From positions 1-24,126 of the forward strand of contig JAKDIS010000031.1 in assembly GCA_030450335.1 (NCBI GenBank): a stretch of DNA of 24,126 nt. Direction: 5' to 3'. The DNA is from Corynebacterium sp. GTDB taxonomy: Bacteria; Actinomycetota; Actinomycetes; Mycobacteriales; Mycobacteriaceae. This document shows positions 7,106-15,055 of this stretch, piece by piece (position 1 is the stretch's first letter; each line of letters begins with the position of its first letter). A program made the position numbers and the translations under genes. The notes below the pieces were generated by a model. The model saw only the letters and a list, made by a program, of their open reading frames with translations. It was not told the origin of the DNA and did not search any database.

Positions 7106-8191
7106 CTACCGGTCGTTGGGCCGGTCGCCCAGCTGTGCGGTGACCGCCGCGGCGAACTCCGCGGTGCCCAGCGTTCCGCCGAGGTCACCGGTGCGGGTGG
7201 CGGGGTCGTCGAGGACGGCGTCGACGGCGGTGGTGAGTTCGGCGGCCGCGGCGCTCAACGCCGGCCGGTGCTTCTTGTTCCCGTACCAGTCGAGCAGCAT
7301 CGCAGCCGACAGGATCAGGGAGGTGGGGTTGGCGATGCCGCGGTCCTGGATGTCGGGGGCGGAGCCGTGCTGCGCCTGGGCGACGGCGATGTCCGCGCCC
7401 ACGTTCAACGAGCCGGCGAGGCCGAGGCTGCCGGAGAGCTCCGAGGCCTCGTCGGACAGGATGTCGCCGAACATGTTGGTGGTGACCAGCACATCGAACT
7501 CCTGCGGGCGGCGGATGAGGTGCGCGGCCGCGGCGTCGACGATCAGCTCCTCCAGCTCCACGTCCGGGTAGTCGGCGGCGACCGCGCGGACCTCGCGCAG
7601 GAACAGGCCGTCGGTGAGTTTCAGGACGTTGGCCTTGTGCACCGCGGTGACCTTGCCGCGGCGGGTGCGGGCCAGGTCGAAGGCGGCGCGGGCGACCTGA
7701 CGGCTGGCGTGGGCGGTGATCTTGCGCAGGCTGAAGGCGGAGTCCTCGTCGGGCATGAACTCGCCGCCGCCGGCGGCCATGTTGCGGTCGGCGTAGAAGC
7801 CCTCGGTGTTCTCCCGCACGATCACCAGGTCCATCGGGTCGCGCAGCACGGACAGCTGCGCCAGGCCGGGGCGGGTGCGGCACGGCCGCAGGTTGGAGTA
7901 GAGGTCGAAGGTGGTGCGCAGGGCCCCGGAGGGGTTGACGCCGCCCTCGGACGCCGGCGGGTAGTCGTAGTGGGACACCGGGCCGAGGATCACGCCGTCG
8001 ACCTGCGGGACGCGCTCGAGGACGCGGGGCGGCAGGGTGGTGCCCTCGGCGGCGAGGGAGGCCAGGCCGACGGTGTCCTGCTCGACCTGCAGGCCCAGGT
8101 CGCGGGTGGTGTCGAGGTGGTGCAGGACGTCGAGGGTGGCGGTGGTGATCTCCGGGCCGATGCCGTCGCCCGGGAGTGTCAGGATTCTCAT
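7106..8191 (-). CDS. Isocitrate/isopropylmalate dehydrogenase-family enzyme
   Basis: The 361-residue enzyme belongs to the NAD(P)-dependent beta-decarboxylating dehydrogenases of 2-hydroxy acids. Family residues are present: LPGDGIGPEI at the N-terminus, substrate arginines in LRTTFDLYSNLRP (91-103), ENTEGFYAD with Y133, catalytic K186 in VHKANV, metal-binding aspartates D219, D243 and D247, and the cofactor segment HGSAPDIQDRGIANP. The NTEGFYAD and DLYSNLRP forms fit LeuB, tartrate, malate or homoisocitrate-type members, so a leuB name would be premature. The ATG at 8191 begins at the conserved MRILTLPGDG. No Shine-Dalgarno is seen, but TGTAAA nine bases upstream could be a -10, giving a nearly leaderless mRNA. 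A TTG at 8221 would add ten residues. Confidence 0.88.
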   Translation of the reverse strand: MRILTLPGDGIGPEITTATLDVLHHLDTTRDLGLQVEQDTVGLASLAAEGTTLPPRVLERVPQVDGVILGPVSHYDYPPASEGGVNPSGALRTTFDLYSNLRPCRTRPGLAQLSVLRDPMDLVIVRENTEGFYADRNMAAGGGEFMPDEDSAFSLRKITAHASRQVARAAFDLARTRRGKVTAVHKANVLKLTDGLFLREVRAVAADYPDVELEELIVDAAAAHLIRRPQEFDVLVTTNMFGDILSDEASELSGSLGLAGSLNVGADIAVAQAQHGSAPDIQDRGIANPTSLILSAAMLLDWYGNKKHRPALSAAAAELTTAVDAVLDDPATRTGDLGGTLGTAEFAAAVTAQLGDRPNDR

Positions 8192-8212
8192 GGTTGGTAC
8201 TTTACATGAGTG

Positions 8213-8244
8213 AAAAACCAAACGGAGCGGCGGCGGGTTCCGTT
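8213..8244 (-). terminator. Possible intrinsic terminator after nhaA
   Basis: Read on the minus strand, AACGGA (8244-8239) and TCCGTT (8226-8221) form a six-base stem (seven with a G-U pair), followed by a T-rich tract TTTGGTTTTT (8222-8213). It starts 12 bases after the nhaA stop codon. The stem is short and its loop of 12 is wide, so it may be weak. The same bases also overlap the region where the next minus-strand gene's promoter should lie. Confidence 0.4.
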
Positions 8245-8255
8245 CCCCGCGGTCA

Positions 8256-10085
8256 CTACCGTGAGGGCACTGCCTTCCCGTCCAGCACCTTCCGTACCTG
8301 CACAGCCAGGGCGAGGCCGTTCAGCGGGCCGTCGAAGCGTGAACCGTTGACGTACACGACCGGTTCGGAGCCCACGTCGGCGTCCTCCAGGTCGAGGTTG
8401 TCGTCGTCGACCCGGCTCACGTCGACCTGGCGGGAGATCCTCTCCTCGAACTCCTCCACGTCCAGACCGATGGTCGTGGCAGACTCCCGCACGGCGTCGT
8501 TGTCGATCTCGCCACGGACCTTGGTCAGTTCGTCGTGCATGTCCCAGAAACGTCCCTGCGCCCCGGCTGCCTCGAGCGCGAGCGCCGCGGTCAGCGACGC
8601 GTCCGACGTCGTGTGGTGACGCAGCACGAGCTGGAGCTCGTCACCGTACTTGCGGTGCACGTCGAGCAGCGCGTCGGCGGTGTCGTGCCGGTAAGTGAGA
8701 TTCATCGCGGCGTAGACGACGATGCTCGCCGGGGCGTCCTTCGGGCCACGCACGTGGTCGCCCTCCGGCGAGACCGCCCTGGTGAGCGAGGTGCCGGCGG
8801 GCACCGGCAGCGGCCGGGCGCGGTCGCCGAGGCGGAACACCACCCAGGCGAGGAGCAGTGCGATGGCGGACGCCAGCAGCACGCCCACGCGCGCCTGGTC
8901 GGCGTGCGTCTCGTCGGGGATCGCCAGGCCCACGACCAGCAGCGAGATGGTGAAGCCCATGCCCGAGAGCACACCGGCGCCGGCGATGCGGGGCAGGTCG
9001 AGACCGGGCAGCCTGGCCGACGGGATGAACCGCAGGACGAGGAAGGACGCCACGGTGATGCCGACGGCCTTGCCGACGACGAGGCCGAGCACCACGCCCC
9101 AGGTCAGCTTCGAGGTGAAGGCGTCTCCCAAGGCGTCCGAACTCAGCGCCACGCCCGCGTTGGCCAGCGCGAACAGCGGCACCACCAGGAAGTTCACGTA
9201 CGGCGGCAGGACGTCCGACAACCGCTGGTTCAGCGGCACGGTGTAGGCGACCACCGAGCGGACGTTGCGGGCGATGTCGGGCTGCGGCGCCTGCCGGAAA
9301 AGGTGGAACGCCGTGGACGCCATCGCCATGTCCGACCGGCGCGGAGGGTAGACCGGGAGCAGCAGGGCGATCAGCACACCGGCCAACGTGGCGTGCACGC
9401 CGCCGGTGAAGAAGCACGCCCAGGTGTACACGCCGAGCACGGCGTAGGGCAGGACCCGCCAGATGTGCGCGCGCTGCAGGAACCAGATGCCGACCAGGCC
9501 CAGGAGGCCCAGCAGCAACGCCCCCACGTTCAGCTCGTCGGTGTAGAACACGGCGATGACCGACAGTGCGCCGATGTCGTCCACCACGGCCAGGGCCAGC
9601 AGGAAGATCCGCAGGCGCGGCGCATTGCGCGGCCCGATCAGGGCCAGCATGCCGAGGGCGAAGGCGGTGTCGGTGGAGATCACCGACCCCCAGGCTGACG
9701 AGTAGTCCTCGCCGTGGGTGACGGCCAGGAAGATCAGGGCCGGCACGATCAGCCCGCCGACCGCGGCGACGACGGGGAGGATCGCCCGCTCCCGCGTGCG
9801 CAGTTCGCCGAGGGTGAGTTCACGGCGGACGTCGAGTCCGACCATGAGGAAGAAGAAGGCCATGAGGCCCTCGTCGACCCAGTCACTGAACTCGAGGTTG
9901 AAGGAGAAGTTCCCGACGGTGAACCCCACCTCCGTGCCCCACACGGTGTCGTAGCTGGTGCCGACGTTGGCCCAGACCAACGCGGCGACGGTCGCGGCGA
10001 CGAGGGCGAAGGCCGCGTAGGTCTTGTTGTTGAGTGCGCGGCGGACGCGGACCTTTCGGCGCAGGTTCCGGGGGTACTCGGGCAC
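8256..10085 (-). CDS. nhaA: Na+/H+ antiporter NhaA fused to a C-terminal thioredoxin-fold domain
   Basis: The 609-residue inner-membrane protein should exchange cytoplasmic Na+ for external H+, supporting pH and sodium homeostasis. The antiporter covers about 20-420 with roughly 12 membrane segments. It keeps the ion-binding pair D169-D170 in AVVDDIGA, D139 in STDTAFALG, PLFALANAGV at 303-312 and the conserved lysine K339 in GKAVG. Residues 445-605 form a DsbA/thioredoxin-like domain (GPKDAPASIVVY at 447-458, cis-Pro region SEPVVYVNG at 573-581), but the place expected for CxxC reads L463-T-Y-R466, so it cannot be a thiol oxidoreductase. NhaA-DsbA fusions are known in actinobacteria. GTG at 10085 is chosen because AAGGAG lies nine bases upstream; longer in-frame starts would begin in unlikely sequence. 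Divergent from the osmoprotectant operon. Confidence 0.93.
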   Translation of the reverse strand: MPEYPRNLRRKVRVRRALNNKTYAAFALVAATVAALVWANVGTSYDTVWGTEVGFTVGNFSFNLEFSDWVDEGLMAFFFLMVGLDVRRELTLGELRTRERAILPVVAAVGGLIVPALIFLAVTHGEDYSSAWGSVISTDTAFALGMLALIGPRNAPRLRIFLLALAVVDDIGALSVIAVFYTDELNVGALLLGLLGLVGIWFLQRAHIWRVLPYAVLGVYTWACFFTGGVHATLAGVLIALLLPVYPPRRSDMAMASTAFHLFRQAPQPDIARNVRSVVAYTVPLNQRLSDVLPPYVNFLVVPLFALANAGVALSSDALGDAFTSKLTWGVVLGLVVGKAVGITVASFLVLRFIPSARLPGLDLPRIAGAGVLSGMGFTISLLVVGLAIPDETHADQARVGVLLASAIALLLAWVVFRLGDRARPLPVPAGTSLTRAVSPEGDHVRGPKDAPASIVVYAAMNLTYRHDTADALLDVHRKYGDELQLVLRHHTTSDASLTAALALEAAGAQGRFWDMHDELTKVRGEIDNDAVRESATTIGLDVEEFEERISRQVDVSRVDDDNLDLEDADVGSEPVVYVNGSRFDGPLNGLALAVQVRKVLDGKAVPSR

Positions 10086-10265
10086 GGCGGTCGTCTCCTT
10101 CTCCGGGGGATGGTCGTGATCGGCCCCGCGGCAGGCGGGCGGGGAGAATCCTACGCCGCGCGGCGCTCCCGTGATCGGGTCTGCGACGCCGGTCATGAGC
10201 CGGGGTTTTCCGGCATTAGCGCGGTGAATTTCGCCGGGACGGGCCGATCGGGGAAATGCGCCGGG

Positions 10266-10294
10266 TTGCACGGGGTTGTGCGCTGGCCTATCGT
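10266..10294 (+). promoter_or_regulatory. Candidate promoter of the osmoprotectant ABC operon
   Basis: TTGCAC (10266-10271) and TATCGT (10289-10294) are separated by exactly 17 bases in the AT-richer gap between nhaA and the first permease gene. The hexamers match consensus only moderately. Initiation near 10301 would give a leader of about 64 nt. I see no other structure in the remaining intergenic bases 10086-10364. Confidence 0.35.
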
Positions 10295-10364
10295 TGTTCG
10301 TCTGTGACGTACACCACTCAAGGCTACTGAAAATCCCATACCGACGACGAAGCGACGTGACCCA

Positions 10365-11006
10365 GTGAATGAATTCATTTCCTCACGGTGGACCGACATT
10401 CTGTTCCGCTCCTACCAGCATGCGAGTCTGGTCGTGCAGGCGATCATCCTCGCCACCGTGATTGCACTGGTCATCGCCGTCGTCGTGACGAACTACCGTG
10501 GTCTGACCCCGGTCGCGAACGCGCTTTCGGCCATCGGGTTGACGATTCCGTCGTTGGCCCTGCTCGGCCTGGTGATTCCGTTGGTGGGAATCGGCACGCT
10601 TCCCTCGGTCTTCATCGTGGTTTTCTTCGCCACCCTCCCGATTCTGCGTAATGCGATTGTCGGGTTGCAGAGTGTCCCGGCGGAACTCATCGAGGCCGCC
10701 CGCGGTCAGGGGATGAATTCCCCCGCGATTTTCCTGCGGGTGCGGCTCCCGCTGGCGTGGCCGGTGATCCTCACCGGCGTGCGGGTCTCCGCGCAGATGT
10801 CGATGGGTGTCGCGGCGATCGCCGCCTACGCGCTGGGCCCCGGGCTCGGCGGGTACATCTTCACCGGTCTGAGCCAGATCGGCAGCGCCAACGCTCTGTA
10901 CTACACCCTGGTGGGGACGATCGGCGTGGTGATCGTCGCGCTGATCCTGGACGCCGTCCTCGTCCTGCTGGGCCGACTCACGACCTCGAAGGGGATCCGC
11001 GCATGA
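10365..11006 (+). CDS. Osmoprotectant ABC transporter permease (OpuCB/ProW-like)
   Basis: The 213-residue integral membrane protein is one of two permeases of a quaternary-amine (betaine, carnitine or choline type) importer. About five hydrophobic segments are visible. The cytoplasmic EAA loop that docks onto the ATPase reads ELIEAARGQGM at about 106-116. Starting codon is GTG at 10365; no clear Shine-Dalgarno precedes it, and no in-frame ATG gives a better start. Its TGA overlaps the ATPase start codon (ATGA), so translation is coupled. The first 100 codons are less GC-biased at third positions than the following genes. Order permease-ATPase-permease-binding protein is characteristic of this transporter class. 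Confidence 0.9.
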   Translation: MNEFISSRWTDILFRSYQHASLVVQAIILATVIALVIAVVVTNYRGLTPVANALSAIGLTIPSLALLGLVIPLVGIGTLPSVFIVVFFATLPILRNAIVGLQSVPAELIEAARGQGMNSPAIFLRVRLPLAWPVILTGVRVSAQMSMGVAAIAAYALGPGLGGYIFTGLSQIGSANALYYTLVGTIGVVIVALILDAVLVLLGRLTTSKGIRA

Positions 11007-12148
11007 CGAACGACCGACAGAACTCCGGCGCCGAGATCGAACTCTCCGGCATCACCAAGCGCTACCCCGGGCAGGACGCCGCCGCGGTGGAGGACCTGAA
11101 CCTCACGATCCCCGCGGGCGAGACCGTCATGTTCGTCGGGCCGTCCGGCTGCGGGAAGACGACCTCGTTGAAGATGATCAACCGGCTGATCGAGCCCTCG
11201 GACGGGGTGATCAGCATCGGCGGCGAGGACGTCACGAAGAAGAACCCCACCGAGCTGCGTCGCAACGTCGGCTACGTGATCCAGGGCGGTGGCCTGCTGC
11301 CGCACATGACCGTCGCGCAGAACATCGGACTGGTCCCCGGGCTACTCAAGTGGGAGAAGAAACGCATCACCGCCCGGGTCGACGAACTGCTCGACCTCGT
11401 CGGCCTCGACCCGTCGGTCTACCGCGCCCGCTTCCCCCGGGAGCTCTCCGGCGGGCAGCAGCAGCGCGTCGGCGTGGCCCGCGGTCTCGCCGCCGACCCG
11501 CCCGTCCTGCTGATGGACGAGCCCTTCGGCGCGGTGGACCCGATCACCCGGCAACGGCTGCAGGACGAGATGATCAGCCTGCAGGCCGAGCTGCACAAGA
11601 CCATCGTGTGCGTCACCCACGACATCGACGAGGCGGTGAAGCTCGGCGACCGTATCCTCGTGCTCAAGGAGCACGCCCGCATCGCCCAGTACGACACCCC
11701 GGACCAGATCCTCGGCAACCCGGCGGACGACTACGTCGCCGACTTCGTCGGCTCCGGCTCCAAGCTCAAGCAGCTCTCGCTGCTGCGGGTGGACGACGTG
11801 GGCTTCGACGAGTTCCCGACCTGCACCATCGGGGAGGACGCCGCGTCGGTCGTCGAGCGGGTGCACGCCGCGGGCGAGGACAGCGTGATCATCCTCGACG
11901 ACCGGGGACGTCCCCACGACTGGGTCTGGCTGCGCGCCCTGCAGGGCGCCGGCACCGTCCCGCGTCCGGGCATCGACCTGGAGACCACCGTGGAGCGGCG
12001 CTCCACGGTGAACGACGCCCTGGACTCGATGCTGGTCTCCAGCCACGGCGGTGCGATGGTCACCGAACGTGGCCGCTACGTCGGCGTGATCTTCTACGAG
12101 AGCGTGACCGACTACACCCGCAAGCTCAACTCGGACGGGGTGGGGTGA
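11003..12148 (+). CDS. Osmoprotectant ABC transporter ATP-binding protein with tandem CBS domains (OpuCA/ProV-like)
   Basis: The 381-residue ATPase powers the importer. All nucleotide-binding motifs are visible: Walker A GPSGCGKT at 46-53, Q94 in the Q-loop, signature LSGGQ at 148-152, Walker B VLLMDEP at 168-174, and switch H206. Residues 262-375 form two CBS modules (VVERVHAAGEDSVIILDDRG and NDALDSMLVSSHGGAMVTE are the recognisable cores). In OpuA/OpuC-type transporters CBS modules gate transport according to ionic strength or cyclic di-AMP, so similar control is likely here. Start ATG lies inside the upstream stop region (ATGA overlap). One base separates its stop from the next permease start. 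Confidence 0.93.
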   Translation: MTNDRQNSGAEIELSGITKRYPGQDAAAVEDLNLTIPAGETVMFVGPSGCGKTTSLKMINRLIEPSDGVISIGGEDVTKKNPTELRRNVGYVIQGGGLLPHMTVAQNIGLVPGLLKWEKKRITARVDELLDLVGLDPSVYRARFPRELSGGQQQRVGVARGLAADPPVLLMDEPFGAVDPITRQRLQDEMISLQAELHKTIVCVTHDIDEAVKLGDRILVLKEHARIAQYDTPDQILGNPADDYVADFVGSGSKLKQLSLLRVDDVGFDEFPTCTIGEDAASVVERVHAAGEDSVIILDDRGRPHDWVWLRALQGAGTVPRPGIDLETTVERRSTVNDALDSMLVSSHGGAMVTERGRYVGVIFYESVTDYTRKLNSDGVG

Positions 12149-12149
12149 C

Positions 12150-12890
12150 ATGCTGCGCAGGCTCTCCGGGGAGGACAAACTCCTCATCATCGGCATCCCC
12201 GTCCTGGTCGCGGTCGTCTTCCTCGGCTGGGTGACCTGGCGGCAGACCGCCGACCTGGGGGACGTCGAGACCCGCGCCTTGGCGTGGGGCAGTGTGGCGA
12301 CCATGGCGCGTGAGCACATCGTCCTGGTGGTGATGTGTGCGGTGATCGTGCTGGCCACGGCCGTGCCCGTCGGGGTGCTGCTCACCCGCCGACGCTCCCG
12401 CATCCTCTCGCTGTTGACCACGCTGATCGGCAACATCGGCCAGTCCGCGCCGGTCATCGGTGTCATCGTGCTGCTGGCGATCTGGCTGGGTTTCGGCACC
12501 CCCACGGCGGTGCTCTCGCTGAGCATCTACGCCTTCCTGCCGGTGCTGGCGAACACGGTCGCCGGGCTGACCGGTGTGGACCGCCAGCTCGTGGAGGCGG
12601 CCCGCGGCATGGGGATGTCCCCGGTGCAGGTGCTCTTCCGCGTGGAGTTCCCCATGGCGCTGCCGGTGATCATGACCGGTGCGCGGACCGCGCTGGTCCT
12701 GCTGGTCGGTGCCGGCGCGTTCGCCACCTTCATCGACGCCGGTGGCCTCGGTGCACTGATCCAGACGGGCATCACGCTCTACCGCTTCAACGTCCTGGTC
12801 TCGGGCGCGATCCTCATCGCCCTGCTGGCCCTGATGGTCGAATGGGTGGGCCGGCTGCTCGAAGTCGCGCTGACCCCGAAGGGACTCTGA
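12150..12890 (+). CDS. Osmoprotectant ABC transporter permease, second subunit (OpuCD/ProW-like)
   Basis: The 246-residue membrane protein pairs with the permease at 10365. It has one extra N-terminal membrane segment (about 11-27), followed by the usual permease domain from about residue 50. The EAA loop reads LVEAARGMGMSPVQ at about 146-159, closely parallel to the first permease, as expected for a heterodimer derived from duplication. ATG at 12150 follows the ATPase stop with one intervening base. Three bases separate its stop from the binding-protein start, so the four genes form one operon. Confidence 0.91.
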   Translation: MLRRLSGEDKLLIIGIPVLVAVVFLGWVTWRQTADLGDVETRALAWGSVATMAREHIVLVVMCAVIVLATAVPVGVLLTRRRSRILSLLTTLIGNIGQSAPVIGVIVLLAIWLGFGTPTAVLSLSIYAFLPVLANTVAGLTGVDRQLVEAARGMGMSPVQVLFRVEFPMALPVIMTGARTALVLLVGAGAFATFIDAGGLGALIQTGITLYRFNVLVSGAILIALLALMVEWVGRLLEVALTPKGL

Positions 12891-12893
12891 GCC

Positions 12894-13913
12894 ATGACCA
12901 CCATGACTGAACGCGCCGCACCACGCGGCCACCGTGGCTTCCGTGCCTTCCGGGGCCTCCGTGTCAAGGTCCTCGCCCTGGTCACCGCGCTTTCCGCGGT
13001 GCTCGCCACGGCCTGTGGCCTGGGCACCGCCGGCGGCTACAGTCCCACCGGCACGCTCGCCGGCGACGTGGAGGACGTCGACCTCTCCGGTGCCACGGTG
13101 GCGGTGGGTTCGAAGAACTTCACCGAGCAGGTCCTGCTGGGCAAGATGGCGGTGATCCTCTTCCAGTCCGCCGGGGCGGACGTCAAGGACCTCACCAATA
13201 TTCCCGGATCCTCCAGTGCACGTCAGGCCATGGTCGAGGGCGACGTGAACATGCAGTGGGAGTACACCGGCAGTGCCTGGACCACCTACCTCAACCACGA
13301 CGACCCCATCCCGGACGAGCAGAAGCAGTACGAGGCGGTCCGTGACGAGGAGAAGGAGAACGGGCTGGTCTGGTTGCCGCCGGCGCCGATGAACAACACC
13401 TACGGTTTCGCCACGACCCGTCCGGTCGCCGAGGAACTCGGGGTGGAGACGCTCTCCGACCTGGCTGAGGTGCCGCGTGCCGAGCGCACGTTGTGCGTGG
13501 AGTCGGAGTTCGCCAACCGTAACGACGGCCTGATCCCGATGCTCGAGGCCTACGGGCTGACCCCGGCGGACGTCGACCAGTCGTTGATGGACACCGGTGC
13601 GATCTACGCGGCGACGGCCGGTGGCACCTGCAACTTCGGCGAGGTGTTCACCACCGACGGCCGGATCAAGGCGCTGGACCTGCAGATCCTCGAGGACGAC
13701 AAGCAGTTCTTCCCGAAGTACAACCTCTCGGCGGTGGTGGCCGAGGGGCTCATGGACGAGTACCCGCAGATCGCCGACCTCTTCGGCCCGGTCTCGGAGA
13801 AACTGGAGGACGAGACCTTGATCGACCTCAACGCCCGGATCGACGTGGACGGCGAGGAACCCGTCGACGTGGCCTGGGACTGGTTGCGCGACGAGGGATT
13901 CGTGGAGGACTGA
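12894..13913 (+). CDS. Osmoprotectant-binding lipoprotein of the ABC importer (OpuCC/ProX-like)
   Basis: The 339-residue product is the extracytoplasmic substrate-binding protein. A basic N-terminus and hydrophobic stretch (24-40) end in a lipobox-like LATA-C41, predicting lipid anchoring outside the membrane. The mature part begins the OpuAC fold with ATVAVGSKNFTEQ at 68-80 and continues with PGSSSARQAMVEGDVNMQWEY, which matches glycine betaine/choline binding proteins of the OsmF/OpuC group. The ligand itself cannot be assigned. ATG at 12894 is preceded by AGGGAC; an ATG three codons later is possible. It is the last gene of the operon and is followed by a strong hairpin. Confidence 0.92.
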   Translation: MTTMTERAAPRGHRGFRAFRGLRVKVLALVTALSAVLATACGLGTAGGYSPTGTLAGDVEDVDLSGATVAVGSKNFTEQVLLGKMAVILFQSAGADVKDLTNIPGSSSARQAMVEGDVNMQWEYTGSAWTTYLNHDDPIPDEQKQYEAVRDEEKENGLVWLPPAPMNNTYGFATTRPVAEELGVETLSDLAEVPRAERTLCVESEFANRNDGLIPMLEAYGLTPADVDQSLMDTGAIYAATAGGTCNFGEVFTTDGRIKALDLQILEDDKQFFPKYNLSAVVAEGLMDEYPQIADLFGPVSEKLEDETLIDLNARIDVDGEEPVDVAWDWLRDEGFVED

Positions 13914-13965
13914 CCCATGTGCCCGCGGTGAGGATCGCGGTGGTGACCGCGGCGGCTCGATGAGA

Positions 13966-14008
13966 CAGCAACCCCAGGGGATGGTGGCACCAACCCCTGG
14001 GGTTGCTG
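13966..14008 (+). terminator. Terminator hairpin of the osmoprotectant operon (AGCAACCCC family)
   Basis: A perfect 15-bp stem pairs 13966-13980 (CAGCAACCCCAGGGG) with 13994-14008. Its loop contains a further TGGT/ACCA pairing. It starts 53 bases after the binding-protein stop. No U-tract follows, as is common in actinobacterial terminators. Its stem sequence recurs in the hairpins at 14957 and 20630. Confidence 0.7.
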
Positions 14009-14031
14009 CCTGCGCAAAGAGGAGATGCGAA

Positions 14032-14099
14032 GGTACCGCTTGACATTGTCAGGTACCTGCGTAGTATCTACATCAGCAGGTACCTGAACAACAGGTACC
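14032..14099 (+). promoter_or_regulatory. Promoter and GGTACC operator cluster of the MarR-type gene
   Basis: A strong promoter is visible: TTGACA (14040-14045), 16-base spacer, TAGTAT (14062-14067). Four GGTACC hexamers start at 14032, 14052, 14079 and 14094. Two of them lie in perfect CAGGTACCTG palindromes (14050-14059, inside the spacer, and 14077-14086, just past the start point). Binding there would block RNA polymerase, so the MarR protein encoded 20 bases downstream probably represses itself. The last two copies can also fold in RNA into an eight-base stem with an AACAA loop (14079-14099), just ahead of the ribosome-binding site. Confidence 0.7.
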
Positions 14100-14120
14100 G
14101 CATCAACTCAAGGAGTGGAC

Positions 14121-14948
14121 ATGGAAGACATGACCGAGAACACCGAGAACGCAGCGAACATTACGGCGTCCCCGGATCTCGCCGACCGCCTCACCCACCT
14201 CGCCATGATGTTGCGGCGTATGGACATGATGGGTCGCGGGGGCCGGGCATTCGGCGGAATGCGCGCCGGTCAGGGCAGGGTGCTGCGCATCCTGACCCTG
14301 CGTAGCCCGATGCCGCAGCGTGAACTTGCATACATGCTGGGTGTTCGTCCCCAGTCGCTGAGCGAGCTGCTCGGCAAGCTCGAGTCCGCCGGGCTCGTGG
14401 AGCGCAAGCGTGACGAGACCGACCGTCGCACCTTCAACGTCGAGATCACCGAGGAGGGCAGGACTGCGGAGTCAGGCTTCCAGGAGATGGAGGATCCCTT
14501 CGACGTGCTGTCCGAGGAGGAGCGCGACCAGTTCGGCGAGCTGCTGGACCGGGTGTCGGACGCGGTGCGTGCGAAGTTCCCCGACGATTTCCGGGGCGAC
14601 TTCCGCGGCGAAGGTGGCGGCGACGGTCGGGGCCGTGGTTTCGGCGGTCCGCACCCCTTCGGCGGCGAGCCCGGATTCGGTGGCCACGGCGGTCGTGGCG
14701 GACACGGTGGACGGGGCCGGCGTGGTGGTCGCGGCGGTCGTGGTGGTGAGCGTCCCGACGAGGACCGTGCCGAGTGGTGCGACCGTGAGGCCGGCGACAT
14801 CCCGAATGGCGCTGAGGGCTTCGAGGAGCACGGGATGGATCCGCGCGCCGAGATGGGCCGGATGGCGATGTTGCGCATGGGCATGACGGGCCGTGACTTC
14901 GGCCAGGGCTTCGGCCGTGGTTTCGGACGCGGTGCCCGGTTCGCCTGA
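14121..14948 (+). CDS. MarR-family regulator with Arg/Gly-rich C-terminal tail
   Basis: The 275-residue product carries a MarR winged-helix domain at about 20-150, with the recognition region QRELAYMLGVRPQSLSELL (66-84) and the wing KRDETDRRTFNVEIT (96-110). Typical MarR proteins end near residue 150-170. Here a low-complexity tail follows: 157-210 is built from FRGD, GRG and GGHGGRG-type repeats, resembling RGG boxes, then an acidic stretch with a single Cys (C220), a Met-rich helix (245-256) and FGQGFGRGFGRG at 260-271. The tail might bind nucleic acid or drive self-association; this is inference. The ATG at 14121 is chosen because AAGGAG ends five bases upstream. It stands alone between the osmoprotectant operon and the convergent lut genes. 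Inducer unknown. Confidence 0.85.
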   Translation: MEDMTENTENAANITASPDLADRLTHLAMMLRRMDMMGRGGRAFGGMRAGQGRVLRILTLRSPMPQRELAYMLGVRPQSLSELLGKLESAGLVERKRDETDRRTFNVEITEEGRTAESGFQEMEDPFDVLSEEERDQFGELLDRVSDAVRAKFPDDFRGDFRGEGGGDGRGRGFGGPHPFGGEPGFGGHGGRGGHGGRGRRGGRGGRGGERPDEDRAEWCDREAGDIPNGAEGFEEHGMDPRAEMGRMAMLRMGMTGRDFGQGFGRGFGRGARFA

Positions 14949-14956
14949 TCAGGAAC

Positions 14957-15013
14957 TGCGAGACAATAACCCCGGAGGTCGGTCACACCGACCTCCGGGG
15001 TTGCTGTCTCGCA
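14957..15013. terminator. Bidirectional terminator between marR-type gene and lutC
   Basis: A 26-27 bp stem pairs 14957-14983 with 14987-15013 around a three-base loop, with one mismatch and one G-U pair. It lies between two convergent genes, nine bases after the MarR stop and 43 bases before the lutC stop on the other strand, so it can serve both. Its CGGAGGTCGGT and GGGGTTGCTG segments match the hairpin family seen at 13966 and 20630. Confidence 0.8.
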
Positions 15014-15055
15014 TTGGGTGCCACAGGTGCACCACTGGTGCGCCGCGGCGGGACG

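Noticed and set aside
10086..10271. In-frame extension of nhaA up to position 10271
   Set aside because: The extra 62 residues are Pro/Gly/Arg-rich without resemblance to NhaA, and a good ribosome-binding site supports the GTG at 10085.
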